A stretch of 45,713 nt of DNA from Paraburkholderia solisilvae (GCF_902859875.1 NZ_CADIKF010000059.1:1-45713); one strand, 5' to 3'; positions 25,925 to 34,896 are shown, numbered from the stretch's first letter. Numbers and translations are program-made. Notes: a model not told the origin generated them from the sequence alone.

Positions 25925-26031
25925 AGTGGTGTCATTCCCCTCGGTTCAAATATAACTCTCGATTGTAATGCGCGAGCCGTGATGAAAATATGAACGTGCG
26001 CGCTGCGCCGCGCACTGCGGGATTTTACCTA

Positions 26032-26049
26032 TAAACGTCTAGACGTTTA
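26032..26049. promoter_or_regulatory. Candidate PhnF operator upstream of phnG
   Basis: TAAACGTCTAGACGTTTA is a perfect 18-bp palindrome about 50 bp before the phnG start. It overlaps a TATAAA at 26030-26035 that may be a -10 box, so binding would block the promoter. The core CGTCTAGACG is shared with the phnC upstream site at 3064-3073. Confidence 0.75.
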
Positions 26050-26097
26050 GATGAATAGATGGTCAAATGTCCGCACATCGAAACCACGGAACACCCG

Positions 26098-26595
26098 ATG
26101 AGCGACCCTTCCGCCCCCGTTTCTCCCGCCCCGTCACCGTTGCCTGCGCGCCGCGCGTGGATGGCGGTGCTGGCACGCACGCCGCGCGCGGATCTCGAAG
26201 CCGCGCTCGAGCGCGCGCTGAACGGCGCAGCGCTGCCGGCGTTCGACTGGCTGCGTCCGCCTGAAATCGGCCTTGCGATGGTGCGCGGCCGGGTCGGCGG
26301 CACCGGCGATGCATTCAATCTCGGTGAAGCGACGGTCACGCGCGCCACGCTGCGCCTGCGCGAACCCGCGGCCGATGCGCCGGTCGGCGTCGCGTGTCAT
26401 CTCGGCCGCGACCGCCGGCGCGCGGAACTTGCGGCCCTTGCCGATGCACTGCTGCAACTGCCGCAACAGCATCCGCATCTGCACGAGCAGCTGATCGAAC
26501 CGCTGGCGGCGCGCATCGAGGCCGCGCGCACAGCGCGCCGGCACGACACCGCCGATACGCGCGTCGAATTCTTCACGATGGTCCGGGGCGATTGA
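26098..26595 (+). CDS. phnG: C-P lyase complex subunit PhnG
   Basis: A 165-residue subunit of the PhnGHI(L) nucleosidase complex that joins a phosphonate to ribose to give ribose 1-phosphonate 5-triphosphate. Recognisable blocks are RRAWMAVLARTPRADLEAAL and RPPEIGLAMVRGRVGGTGDAFNLGEATVTR, quoted by their key parts PEIGLAMVRGRVGG and NLGEATVTR. The start at 26098 (MSDPSAPVSP) is chosen over 26059. It overlaps phnH by one nt (TGATG). It is the first gene of phnGHIJKLM. Confidence 0.92.
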   Translation: MSDPSAPVSPAPSPLPARRAWMAVLARTPRADLEAALERALNGAALPAFDWLRPPEIGLAMVRGRVGGTGDAFNLGEATVTRATLRLREPAADAPVGVACHLGRDRRRAELAALADALLQLPQQHPHLHEQLIEPLAARIEAARTARRHDTADTRVEFFTMVRGD

Positions 26596-27338
26596 TGAAT
26601 ACACCGAACGATCAGGCGCACGCCGCGCTTTCCGCTACGCTGCCTTCGGCGATGGAGACTTCGGCCAGCTCGGTGGCCTCGTTATCGGCCACCTCAATGG
26701 CCAGCTCATTGGCCACTGCATTTTCCACCTCATTTGCCACATTAACGCCCGGCTTCGCCGACCCCGTGCACGACACGCAAGCGGTGTTTCGCACCTTGCT
26801 CGACGCGCTATCTCGACCGGGCACGATCGGCACCGTGAACCATGTGCTGCCGGCTTTCGACACAGCGACCGCGCACCGGCCCGCGGCCGATCGCGCGGCA
26901 TTCGCCGCACTGCTCACGCTATGCGATTTCTCGACGCCGGTCTGGCTCGCACAACCGGATGCGCCGCTTGCCTCCGCATTGCGCTTTCACACCGGCGCAC
27001 CGCTCGTCGATACGCCGCAGCAGGCTGCTTTTGCTTATCTGCATGACGCCGCCGCCATGCCGGCACTCGAGCAGTTCGCACTCGGCGAACCCGAGTCGCC
27101 CGAACTGGCGGCGACGCTGCTCGTCCGCGTCACCGCGCTGACCGGCGGCATGCCGCTCACGCTGCGCGGCCCGGGCATCGAAACGACGCAAATGATCGCG
27201 CCCGCCGGCCTGCCCGAGCGCTTCTGGCGCGAACGCGCGGAACTGGCGCCGCTCTTTCCGTGCGGCATCGACTGCTACTTCGTCTGCGGCGACACGCTGA
27301 TGGGCCTGCCGCGCACAACCCAAGTGGAGCTCAACTAA
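26595..27338 (+). CDS. phnH: C-P lyase complex subunit PhnH (extended N-terminus)
   Basis: A 247-residue PhnH, about 50 longer than the E. coli protein of about 194. The conserved domain starts near residue 53 (GFADPVHDTQAVFRTLLDALSRPG) and ends with a CGIDCYFVCGDTLMGLPRTT block. The extra N-terminal part, residues about 12-51, is Ser/Ala/Thr-rich and includes a tetrapeptide repeat coded by a 12-bp array (26663-26746). PhnH is part of the PhnGHIJ core and supports assembly. The start at 26595 overlaps the phnG stop. An internal start further down cannot be excluded, but none with a good ribosome site stands out. Confidence 0.9.
   Translation: MNTPNDQAHAALSATLPSAMETSASSVASLSATSMASSLATAFSTSFATLTPGFADPVHDTQAVFRTLLDALSRPGTIGTVNHVLPAFDTATAHRPAADRAAFAALLTLCDFSTPVWLAQPDAPLASALRFHTGAPLVDTPQQAAFAYLHDAAAMPALEQFALGEPESPELAATLLVRVTALTGGMPLTLRGPGIETTQMIAPAGLPERFWRERAELAPLFPCGIDCYFVCGDTLMGLPRTTQVELN
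26663..26746 (+). repeat. 12-bp tandem array inside phnH
   Basis: Seven units of exactly 12 bp begin at 26663, 26675, 26687, 26699, 26711, 26723 and 26735, with a consensus close to GGCCACCTCATT that decays toward the 3' end. In frame they code repeats of A-[ST]-x-x: ASSV, ASLS, ATSM, ASSL, ATAF, STSF, ATLT, starting at PhnH residue 24. The 12-bp unit keeps the reading frame when copy number changes. Confidence 0.85.
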
Positions 27339-28549
27339 TGTACGTTGCCGTCAAGGGTGGAGAGCGGGCGATCGAAGCGTCGTGGCGCCTGCTCGACCAG
27401 GAGCGTCGCGGCGATACGCGGCTTGCCGAACTGAGCGTCGCGCAGATTCGCGAGCAATTGCGGCTCGCAGTCGCGCGCGTGATGACGGAAGGATCGGTGT
27501 ACGACGAAGAGCTCGCCGCGCTCGCGATCAAGCAGGCGGCCGGCGATCTCGTCGAAGCGATTTTCCTGTTGCGTGCGTATCGCACGACGCTGCCTCGCTT
27601 CGGCTATACGCAACCGCTGAAGACCGAAGCCATTCATGCGCAACGGCGCATTTCCGCGACATTCAAGGACGTGCCCGGCGGCCAGTTGCTCGGCCCGACG
27701 TACGACTATACGCAGCGTCTGCTCGATTTCGCGCTGCTCGCGGAAGGCGAGGCCGACGGCGCACAAGCGAACCGCGTCAACGCCGGCGCGCGCGACGTGG
27801 CACCGGAGCCGATGCCGCGCGTCGTCGCGCTGCTCGACCAGGAAGGCCTGATCGAACAGGAAGCGCCGACGCCCGACGCAGCCGAGCCCGGCGACCTGTC
27901 GCGCGAGCCGCTCGCGTTCCCCGCAAGCCGCGCGACGCGCCTGCAGAACCTCGCACGCGGCGACGAAGGCTTCCTGCTCGCGATGGGTTACGCAACGCAG
28001 CGCGGCTATGCGCACTCGCACCCGTTCGCGGGGGAAATCCGCTTCGGCCGCGTTGCAGTCGAAATGGAACTCGACGAACTGGGCGTGGCGGTCGACATCG
28101 GCGAGATCGACATTACCGAATGCCAGATGATCAACCAGTTCGCCGGCAGCGCCGAAGCGCCGCCGTCGTTCACGCAAGGCTACGGCCTCGCATTCGGTCA
28201 TTCGGAGCGCAAGGCGATGGCGATGGCGCTGGTGGACCGCGCGCTGCGCGCCGAGGAACTCGGCGAAACGCTGCGCTCGCCGACGCAGGACGTCGAATTC
28301 ATGCTGTCGCACAGCGATAACGTCGAAGCATCCGGCTTCGTGCAGCACCTGAAGCTGCCGCACTACGTCGATTTCCAGTCCGAACTCGAACTTGTGCGAC
28401 GGTTGCGCGCGCAACATGCGGCAGCGGCGGCACCGCAACGTGATAACGGCGAAACCGGCGAGAGCGCAGAAAAAAGCGCGGAAAAAAGCACGAACCCCAG
28501 CGGCGCGTCCGCCGGCAATCCGCACGCTCAACAGGAACAGGCTGCATGA
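27338..28549 (+). CDS. phnI: C-P lyase complex subunit PhnI
   Basis: A 403-residue PhnI, the nucleosidase subunit that works with PhnG, PhnH and PhnL. It begins MYVAVKGGERAIEASWRLL and shows the family blocks LGPTYDYTQRLLDFALLAEGE and GYAHSHPFAGEIRFGRV. It is about 50 residues longer than the E. coli protein (354) because of a Ser/Glu/Ala-rich C-terminal tail after about residue 360. The start at 27338 overlaps the phnH stop by one nt (TAATG). Its stop overlaps the phnJ start (ATGA). Confidence 0.93.
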   Translation: MYVAVKGGERAIEASWRLLDQERRGDTRLAELSVAQIREQLRLAVARVMTEGSVYDEELAALAIKQAAGDLVEAIFLLRAYRTTLPRFGYTQPLKTEAIHAQRRISATFKDVPGGQLLGPTYDYTQRLLDFALLAEGEADGAQANRVNAGARDVAPEPMPRVVALLDQEGLIEQEAPTPDAAEPGDLSREPLAFPASRATRLQNLARGDEGFLLAMGYATQRGYAHSHPFAGEIRFGRVAVEMELDELGVAVDIGEIDITECQMINQFAGSAEAPPSFTQGYGLAFGHSERKAMAMALVDRALRAEELGETLRSPTQDVEFMLSHSDNVEASGFVQHLKLPHYVDFQSELELVRRLRAQHAAAAAPQRDNGETGESAEKSAEKSTNPSGASAGNPHAQQEQAA

Positions 28550-29526
28550 ACGCGCCCGATACCCCTATCACGCCCCGCGAACATGACGATCGCGCGGCCG
28601 TTGGCTACAACTTCGCGTATCTCGACGAACAGACCAAGCGCATGATCCGCCGCGCGCTGCTGAAAGCGGTCGCGGTGCCGGGCTACCAGGTGCCGTTCGC
28701 GTCACGCGAGATGCCGCTGCCGTTCGGCTGGGGCACGGGCGGCATTCAGGTTACCGCATCGATCATTGGCCGCGACGATACGTTGAAGGTCATCGATCAG
28801 GGCTCCGATGAAACCACGAATGCGGTGAACATCCGCCGCTTTTTCGCGCGCACCGCGGGCGTGAAGACGACGCGCCGCACCACTGAAGCGACCATCGTGC
28901 AGACGCGTCACCGCATTCCGGAGACACCGCTCACCGACCGACAAATTCTGGTCTACCAGGTGCCGAACCCCGAGCCGCTGTACCGGCTCGAGCCGCGCGT
29001 CGCCGAGAGCCGCAAGCTGCATGCGCTCGCCGACTACGGCCTGATCAGCGTGAAGCTGTACGAGGACATCGTGCATCACGGCAGCATCGCCACGACGTAC
29101 GACTATCCGGTGATCGTCAATCACCGCTATCTCGCGTCGCCGTCGCCGATTCCGAAGTACGACAACCCGAAGATGCATATGAACCGGGCGCTGCAACTGT
29201 TCGGCGCCGGCCGCGAGCGGCGCATCCATGCCATTCCGCCTTACACGCCGGTGCGCAGTCTCGACTTCGACGACCATCCGTTCGAAGTGCAGCGCTGGGA
29301 CCATGCTTGCGCGCTATGCGGGTCGACGGAAAGCTTCCTCGACGAAATGATCGTCGACGATACCGGCAAGCGGATGTTCGTCTGCTCGGATAGCGACTAT
29401 TGCCACGAGCGGCGCGAAGCGCAGGCGCAACAGGCAGAGCAGGCAGGACAGGCGCAATTGCAGACGCAGACGTCGTCGCAGCAACAGCAGCCGGCCCGCT
29501 CGAACGGCACAGGAGAACACGCATGA
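28546..29526 (+). CDS. phnJ: C-P lyase catalytic subunit PhnJ (radical SAM)
   Basis: A 326-residue PhnJ, which breaks the C-P bond of ribose 1-phosphonate 5-phosphate, releasing an alkane and 5-phosphoribosyl 1,2-cyclic phosphate. The iron-sulfur cysteines and the reactive cysteine are Cys255, Cys258, Cys280 and Cys286 (CALC and VCSDSDYC), matching Cys241, 244, 266 and 272 of E. coli PhnJ with a constant shift of 14. The radical glycine is Gly46 (VPGYQVP), which has the same shift from Gly32. The extra N-terminal 14 residues and a Gln-rich C-terminal tail (about 287-326) are longer than in E. coli. It overlaps both neighbours by 4 nt. Confidence 0.97.
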   Translation: MNAPDTPITPREHDDRAAVGYNFAYLDEQTKRMIRRALLKAVAVPGYQVPFASREMPLPFGWGTGGIQVTASIIGRDDTLKVIDQGSDETTNAVNIRRFFARTAGVKTTRRTTEATIVQTRHRIPETPLTDRQILVYQVPNPEPLYRLEPRVAESRKLHALADYGLISVKLYEDIVHHGSIATTYDYPVIVNHRYLASPSPIPKYDNPKMHMNRALQLFGAGRERRIHAIPPYTPVRSLDFDDHPFEVQRWDHACALCGSTESFLDEMIVDDTGKRMFVCSDSDYCHERREAQAQQAEQAGQAQLQTQTSSQQQQPARSNGTGEHA

Positions 29527-30305
29527 CGGCCGCTCCGACGCCGCTCCTCAGCGCCCGTGCGCTCACGAAACAATATGGCGGGCGCAACGGTTGCAGAAAC
29601 GTAAGTTTCGATCTGTATCCTGGCGAAGTGCTGTGCATCGTCGGCGAGTCCGGCTCCGGCAAGACGACCCTGCTGAACACGCTCGCGCTGCGCACCGAAG
29701 CGGATAGCGGCACGCTGCATTACGCGGCCGCGCATGGTTCGGTGGTCGATCTGCGCGCGCTCTCCGAGCCGCGCCGGCGTCTGCTGATGCGCACCGAGTG
29801 GGGCTTCGTGCAGCAGAATCCGCGTGACGGCCTGCGCGCCGGCGTATCGGCGGGCGCCAATATCGGCGAGCCGCTGATGGCGGTTGGCGCGCGTCATTAC
29901 GGCCAGATTCGTACGCTCGCGACGCAATGGATGGAGCGCGTCGAACTCGATACGACGCGTATCGACGAATTTCCGGCCGCGTTTTCGGGTGGCATGCAGC
30001 AGCGTCTGCAAATCGCGCGCAATCTGGTCACGGGCCCGCGCCTCGTGTTCATGGACGAACCGACCGCGGGTCTCGATGTGTCCGTGCAGGCGCGTCTGCT
30101 CGACCTGCTGCGCACGCTCACCGCGACGCTGCATCTGTCGGTGCTGATCGTCACGCACGATATCGGCGTGGCCCGCCTGCTCGCACACCGGCTGATGGTG
30201 ATGCAAGGCGGCGAAGTGGTCGAAGCGGGCCTGACCGATCAGGTGCTCGACGACCCGCAGCATCCGTACACGCAAACGCTGGTTTCCTCGGTTCTGCCGG
30301 TTTGA
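29523..30305 (+). CDS. phnK: C-P lyase ABC-type ATPase PhnK
   Basis: A 260-residue ABC ATPase that binds the PhnGHIJ core. Walker A is GESGSGKTT (41-49), the signature is FSGGMQQRLQIA and Walker B is RLVFMDEPTAGLD. The start at 29523 (MTAAPTPLLSA) overlaps the phnJ stop (ATGA). The family is not a transporter despite the ABC fold. It is followed by phnL after 8 nt. Confidence 0.93.
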   Translation: MTAAPTPLLSARALTKQYGGRNGCRNVSFDLYPGEVLCIVGESGSGKTTLLNTLALRTEADSGTLHYAAAHGSVVDLRALSEPRRRLLMRTEWGFVQQNPRDGLRAGVSAGANIGEPLMAVGARHYGQIRTLATQWMERVELDTTRIDEFPAAFSGGMQQRLQIARNLVTGPRLVFMDEPTAGLDVSVQARLLDLLRTLTATLHLSVLIVTHDIGVARLLAHRLMVMQGGEVVEAGLTDQVLDDPQHPYTQTLVSSVLPV

Positions 30306-30313
30306 GGTCTTCG

Positions 30314-31090
30314 ATGTCACTTACCGAATTCAATGCCGCGCGCGCGATCGGGCGCACCTTCGTCGACAACCCGGCGCTGATGCTGCACGCGGTCGGCGTC
30401 GCGAAAACCTTCACGCTGCATGGTCAGGGCGGCGTGCAGATCGACGCGCTCGACGGCGTGTCCCTTGATGTCGCACGCGGCGAATGCGTTGTGCTGGTCG
30501 GGCCGTCGGGCGCCGGCAAGAGCACGCTGTTGCGCTGCCTGTACGGCAACTATCTGGCGAGCGCCGGCACGATCGCGCTGCGCGACGACGCACGCGACGC
30601 GCAGCACATAGCGATTACCGGCGCGCAGGCGCATGACGTACTGCATTTGCGGCGCAGCGTGGTCGGCTATGTCAGCCAGTTCCTGCGCGTGATTCCGCGT
30701 GTGCCGACCTTGACGCTGGTCGCCGAGCCGCTGGTGTCGCGCGGCATGAGCGAAGCCGACGCCCGCGAACGCGCGGCCGCGTTGCTCGCGCGGCTGAACG
30801 TGCCGCAGCGCTTGTGGTCGCTCGCGCCGGCGACGTTCTCCGGCGGCGAACAGCAGCGCGTGAATATCGCGCGCGGCCTGATCGCCGGACATCCGGTGCT
30901 GCTGCTCGACGAACCGACCGCGTCGCTCGATGCGGAAAACCGCGACGTGGTCGCCGATCTGGTGATCGAAGCGCGCGAGCGCGGCGCGGCGATCGTCGGC
31001 ATTTTTCATGACGAGGATACGCGCGCGAAGGTCGCGACGCGGCGCCTCGAATTGAGTCCGCCGCAGCGTCACACGACGGCTCTACACTGA
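30314..31090 (+). CDS. phnL: C-P lyase ABC-type ATPase PhnL
   Basis: A 258-residue ABC ATPase needed with PhnGHI for making the ribose phosphonate triphosphate. Walker A is GPSGAGKST, the signature is FSGGEQQRVNIARG and Walker B is VLLLDEPTASLD. YGNYLASAGTIALR is typical of PhnL. The start at 30314 (MSLTEFNAA) fits the spacing to phnK; a later ATG (MLHAVGVAKT) is possible. The gap to phnM is 26 nt. Confidence 0.92.
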   Translation: MSLTEFNAARAIGRTFVDNPALMLHAVGVAKTFTLHGQGGVQIDALDGVSLDVARGECVVLVGPSGAGKSTLLRCLYGNYLASAGTIALRDDARDAQHIAITGAQAHDVLHLRRSVVGYVSQFLRVIPRVPTLTLVAEPLVSRGMSEADARERAAALLARLNVPQRLWSLAPATFSGGEQQRVNIARGLIAGHPVLLLDEPTASLDAENRDVVADLVIEARERGAAIVGIFHDEDTRAKVATRRLELSPPQRHTTALH

Positions 31091-31116
31091 TACTCAAACC
31101 CATACGGAGCATTCCG

Positions 31117-32250
31117 ATGTTGATCAGGAACGCCCGCGTCGTCACGCGGGATGAAGAATTCACCGGCGTCGTGTGGATCGAGAACGGCGTGATCCGCGAT
31201 ATCTCGCGCGGCACGACCTCGGCGCGCGAATCGGAGGACTGGGAAGGCGATTACCTGCTGCCCGGCCTGATCGAGTTGCATACCGATAATCTGGAGAAGC
31301 ATCTCGCGCCGCGTCCCGGCGTGTTCTGGAACACCGACGCCGCATTCGTGATTCATGACGCGCAGGTTGCCGCCGCCGGCATTACCACCGTCTTCGACGC
31401 GCTGGCGATCGGCTCGCGCGCGCACAACGGGCCGCGCGAGCGCGGCATTCAGACCCGCTGCGCGCATGCGTTGACGCGCTTTTCCGAGCGCAAGCTGCTG
31501 CGCGCCGATCACTTCCTGCATCTGCGTTGCGAGGTCGCGACCGGCGATGTGGTCGAGGTCTTCGACGAGTTGTGCACGCATCCGATGCTGCGTCTCGCGT
31601 CGGTGATGGATCACACACCGGGCCAGCGGCAGTGGCACGACCGGGTCGCATGGCGCCGCTTCCAGGAACGTCACGGCAAGCTGACCGACGAAGAAGCCGA
31701 GCGCACGTTGATGGAGCTCGCCGCGGAACAGCAGCGCTTCGCGGACGCGCATCGTCTGGCGATCATCGAGCGTTGCAGGAAGATGCAAGTGCCGGTCGCG
31801 AGCCACGACGACACGCTCGTCGAGCACGTCGAACAGGCGGCCGCCGAAGGCGTCGTGCTGGCCGAGTTCCCGACCACGCGCGTCGCCGCCGAGGCCGCGC
31901 ACCGCCACGGCATCGCGACCATCATGGGCGCGCCGAACGTGGTGCGCGGCGGCTCGCACTCGGGCAACGTGTCGGCGCTCGATCTGGCGAAGGCGGACCT
32001 GCTCGATATCCTGTCGTCGGACTATGTGCCGTCGAGCCTGCTGACCGCCGCGTTCGAGCTGGTCGAGAAGGCCGGCTGGACCTTGCCGCGGGCCGTCGCG
32101 ACCGTCTCCGCCGAACCGGCGCGCGTGGCCGGCCTGCACGACCGCGGTTCGATCGCGCCCGGCCTGCGCGCCGACTTCGTACGCATCACGATGATGGACG
32201 CGCTGCCGGTACCGCGCGCGACGTGGCGCGCCGGCGAGCGTGTGGTCTGA
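31117..32250 (+). CDS. phnM: Ribose 1-methylphosphonate 5-triphosphate diphosphatase
   Basis: A 377-residue amidohydrolase-superfamily enzyme that removes pyrophosphate from the triphosphate intermediate to give the PhnJ substrate. Metal ligands are seen in LPGLIELHTDNLEKH, and a later His/Asp set in ASHDDTLVEH and the GAPNVVRGGSHSGN segment. GGAG lies before the ATG. It is the last gene of phnGHIJKLM, and a 12-bp hairpin follows. No phnO or phnP follows, unlike E. coli. Confidence 0.94.
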   Translation: MLIRNARVVTRDEEFTGVVWIENGVIRDISRGTTSARESEDWEGDYLLPGLIELHTDNLEKHLAPRPGVFWNTDAAFVIHDAQVAAAGITTVFDALAIGSRAHNGPRERGIQTRCAHALTRFSERKLLRADHFLHLRCEVATGDVVEVFDELCTHPMLRLASVMDHTPGQRQWHDRVAWRRFQERHGKLTDEEAERTLMELAAEQQRFADAHRLAIIERCRKMQVPVASHDDTLVEHVEQAAAEGVVLAEFPTTRVAAEAAHRHGIATIMGAPNVVRGGSHSGNVSALDLAKADLLDILSSDYVPSSLLTAAFELVEKAGWTLPRAVATVSAEPARVAGLHDRGSIAPGLRADFVRITMMDALPVPRATWRAGERVV

Positions 32251-32296
32251 ACGGTCCCGGCGCCGGGAAGCACTTGCCCCGGCTGTACTGTGCTCC

Positions 32297-32335
32297 GCTG
32301 CACTGCCGTCACGCGCCGTCGTGCGGCAGTGCAGC
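32297..32335 (+). terminator. Hairpin after phnM
   Basis: GCTGCACTGCCG and CGGCAGTGCAGC form a perfect 12-bp stem with a 15-nt loop, 47 nt after the phnM stop. No clear U-tract follows. Probable end of the phnG-M transcript. Confidence 0.6.
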
Positions 32336-32631
32336 GCAAACGGGCGCGTCGCGCGATTTCCCGCGCACCTTTCAACGCGCGCAGGCGTTACCGCGTAACT
32401 GTCGATCGCCTTTCATCGAGCGCGTCCGTCCGGAGCCGCGCCAGTCCTCGCTCTCCCGCACCATCCGGGGTTCTACCAGGTCCCTAATATTTTTGGACTG
32501 GTAAGCTTGGCGCGCGCTGCTGGCGGCCTGCCGGCGGCCGAACCACCAGACTCAGCCGCCATCCGCGGCGGGTCATGTCGCATAGCACAATCCGCATACG
32601 CGACTATTCAGAACCACTCGGGAGTAATTCA
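32336..32631. other. Intergenic region before the amino-acid-binding protein gene
   Basis: About 300 bp without a gene. It should hold the promoter of the binding-protein gene at 32632, and there is an AT-rich spot at 32486-32495 (TAATATTTTT), but I see no confident -35/-10 pair or operator. Confidence 0.5.
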
Positions 32632-33414
32632 GTGAAAAAACTGCTCGCGGCCTTGACGGTTGCCCTGCTTGCCACCGTTTCGATCGGCGCACACGCCAAA
32701 GACTGGACGACGATCCGTTTCGGCGTCGACGCCAGCTACCCTCCGTTTGAATCCAAAGGCTCCGACGGCAAGCTGGTCGGCTTCGACATCGACCTCGGCA
32801 ACGAAATCTGCGCACGCCTGAAGGCGAAGTGCGTGTGGGTCGAGAACGACTTCGACGGCATGATCCCGGCGCTGAAGGCGAAGAAGTTCGACGGCGTGCT
32901 GTCGTCGATGTCGATGACGCCGCAACGCGCTGAACAGGTCGCTTTCTCGTCGAAGCTGTTCAACACGCCGACGCGTCTCGTCGCGAAGAAAGGCTCGAAC
33001 ATCCAGCCGACGCCTGAATCGCTCGCCGGCAAGTCGGTCGGCGTCGAACAGGGCACGATTCAGGAAACCTACGCGAAGACCTACTGGGAACCGAAGGGCG
33101 CGAAGGTCGTGCCGTACCAGAACCAGGACCAGGTCTACGCGGACCTGATCTCCGGCCGCCTCGACGCGGCGCTGCAAGACGCCGTGCAAGCGGACATCGG
33201 CTTCCTGAAGACGCCGCGCGGCGCGGGCTTCCAGTTCGTCGGCAAGGATCTCGAAGACAAGAAGATTCTCGGCGAAGGCGCCGGCATCGGCATGCGCAAG
33301 GAAGATACCGATCTGAAGACGAAGGTCGACAAGGCGATCGCCGACATCATCAAGGACGGCACCTACAAGAAGCTCGAGAAGAAGTACTTCGACTTCGACG
33401 TGTACGGCGGCTGA
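32632..33414 (+). CDS. Amino-acid ABC transporter substrate-binding protein (HisJ/ArgT-like)
   Basis: A 260-residue periplasmic binding protein of SBP family 3. The signal peptide MKKLLAALTVALLATVSIGAHA is cut after AHA (residue 22). The mature protein opens WTTIRFGVDASYPPFESK and has GFDIDLGNEICARL and DFDGMIPALKAKKFDGVLSSM, typical of lysine/arginine/ornithine/histidine binders. The start codon is GTG at 32632 with GGAG 7 nt upstream; an in-frame ATG at 32575 has no signal peptide at its front. No permease or ATPase genes are next to it, so it must use a transporter elsewhere. It is followed by a hairpin at 33480-33504. Confidence 0.9.
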   Translation: MKKLLAALTVALLATVSIGAHAKDWTTIRFGVDASYPPFESKGSDGKLVGFDIDLGNEICARLKAKCVWVENDFDGMIPALKAKKFDGVLSSMSMTPQRAEQVAFSSKLFNTPTRLVAKKGSNIQPTPESLAGKSVGVEQGTIQETYAKTYWEPKGAKVVPYQNQDQVYADLISGRLDAALQDAVQADIGFLKTPRGAGFQFVGKDLEDKKILGEGAGIGMRKEDTDLKTKVDKAIADIIKDGTYKKLEKKYFDFDVYGG

Positions 33415-33443
33415 TCATTCGCGGCGCGCTTCGCCGCGCCGAT

Positions 33444-33474
33444 GGATGTGAGTGTGGATGTGAGTATGGATGTG
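33444..33474 (+). repeat. Short 12-bp tandem repeat
   Basis: GGATGTG recurs at 33444, 33456 and 33468 with AGTGT and AGTAT between, that is 2.6 copies of a 12-bp unit. It lies in the non-coding gap after the binding-protein gene, just before its terminator hairpin. Confidence 0.7.
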
Positions 33475-33479
33475 ATACG

Positions 33480-33504
33480 GACGGGCTCCTTCGCGGAGCC
33501 CGTC
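33480..33504 (+). terminator. Intrinsic terminator of the binding-protein gene
   Basis: GACGGGCTCC, loop TTCGC, GGAGCCCGTC forms a 10-bp GC-rich stem 66 nt after the stop, followed by TTCGTT. A weaker stem (GGCGCG/CGCGCC) lies just after the stop codon. Confidence 0.75.
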
Positions 33505-33657
33505 TTCGTTCCGGGGCGCGGATCGGATAAGATCGTGCAGTTCGCGCGCGCATCGTGCGCAATTCGCCCGCCGCTTGCGAAGCTCGTTGTGCGCGCTACC
33601 GTTTTATCCCGCAATCAACCGTATAGCGCGGCCTGCAAGCTCAGCCGCCCCTGAACC

Positions 33658-34773
33658 ATGCATACCCAGACCCATCCGCTGATTTCCCCGTCGCTTGGTA
33701 CCGCCCGCACTATTACGAGCTTCCACTACGGCCCCGGCGGCGGACAGAAAGTGTATATCCAGTCGTCGCTGCACGCGGACGAACTGCCCGGCATGCTCGT
33801 TTCGTGGGCATTGCGCCGCAAGCTCGAAACACTCGAAGCCGCCGGCAAGCTGCGCGGCGAAATCGTCGTGGTGCCGGTTGCGAATCCGATCGGACTGAAC
33901 CAGCAGATGCTCGGGCTGCTGGCCGGGCGCTTCGAGATGAACACGGCGCAGAACTTCAACCGCAATTTCTATAATCTCGCCGCGCTCGTCGAGCCGGTTA
34001 TCGAAGGGCGGCTCACCGGCGATATCGAACGCAACCGCGCCGCGATTCGTAGCGCGCTGCGCGAAGCGCTCAATGCGCAGAAGCCGCGCACCGAACTCGA
34101 ATCGCACCGCCTCGCGCTGCAACTGATGTCGTTTGACGCCGACATCGTGCTCGATCTGCATTGCGACTGGGAAGCCGCGCTGCATCTGTACACAAACCCG
34201 GACCTGTGGCCGGACGTCGAGCCGCTGTCGCGCTATCTGGACGCGAAGGCGTCGCTGCTCGCGCTCGATTCGGTCGGCAACCCGTTCGACGAGATTCACA
34301 GCTTCTGCTGGTCCGATCTGCGCACGCGCTTCGGCGACCGCTATCCGATTCCGAACGGCTCGATCTCGGTGACCGTCGAGTTGCGCAGCCAGCGCGACGT
34401 GTCGTACGAACTCGCGGAAAAAGACGCGCAAGGCATCATCGAATATCTGACACATCGTGGCGTGATCGCGGGCACGCCCGCGCCGATGCCCGCGCTCGAA
34501 TTCGCGGCGACGCCGCTGGCCGGCACCGAGCCGATCGTGGCGCCGATCAGCGGCGTCCTCGTGTTCCGCGCGGAAGTCGGAACATGGGTCGACGCCGGCA
34601 AGGAAATCGCCGACGTCGTCGATCCGCTCACCGATCGCGTCGTGACGTTGACCTGCTCGGTTGCGGGTGTGCTTTACGCGCGCCATGTCACGCGTTTTGC
34701 GACCGCCGGCATGGAAGTGGCGCGCGTCGCCGGCTCGAAAGCGTTCCGCACGGGGTCGCTGCTGTCCGCCTGA
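33658..34773 (+). CDS. Succinylglutamate desuccinylase/aspartoacylase family protein
   Basis: A 371-residue zinc hydrolase of the AstE/ASPA group. Zinc ligands are His39 and Glu42 (SLHADELPGM) and His168 (LDLHCDW). The C-terminal part (residues about 280-365) is a beta-rich, biotinyl/lipoyl-like domain with APISGVLVFRAEVGTWVDAGKEIADVVDP, which is common in this subgroup. Family members deacylate N-acyl amino acids; the substrate here is unknown. The ATG at 33658 has only a weak ribosome site. It stands alone between two terminators. A link to the amino-acid-binding protein before it is possible but not shown. Confidence 0.85.
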   Translation: MHTQTHPLISPSLGTARTITSFHYGPGGGQKVYIQSSLHADELPGMLVSWALRRKLETLEAAGKLRGEIVVVPVANPIGLNQQMLGLLAGRFEMNTAQNFNRNFYNLAALVEPVIEGRLTGDIERNRAAIRSALREALNAQKPRTELESHRLALQLMSFDADIVLDLHCDWEAALHLYTNPDLWPDVEPLSRYLDAKASLLALDSVGNPFDEIHSFCWSDLRTRFGDRYPIPNGSISVTVELRSQRDVSYELAEKDAQGIIEYLTHRGVIAGTPAPMPALEFAATPLAGTEPIVAPISGVLVFRAEVGTWVDAGKEIADVVDPLTDRVVTLTCSVAGVLYARHVTRFATAGMEVARVAGSKAFRTGSLLSA

Positions 34774-34870
34774 ACCTTTGTGGCGGCCGCTGCAAGTAGT
34801 CGGCTGCATCGGCGCCGCATGGTTTTCCGCCGGTCAGGTCAGGCGACGCTTCGCGCCGCCCGAAATACCG

Positions 34871-34896
34871 ATCGCCCGCTTCACCAAGCGGGCGAT
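34871..34896 (+). terminator. Terminator after the desuccinylase-like gene
   Basis: ATCGCCCGCTT, loop CACC, AAGCGGGCGAT makes an 11-bp stem with a 4-nt loop, followed by TTCAA. It is about 100 nt past the stop. Confidence 0.7.
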
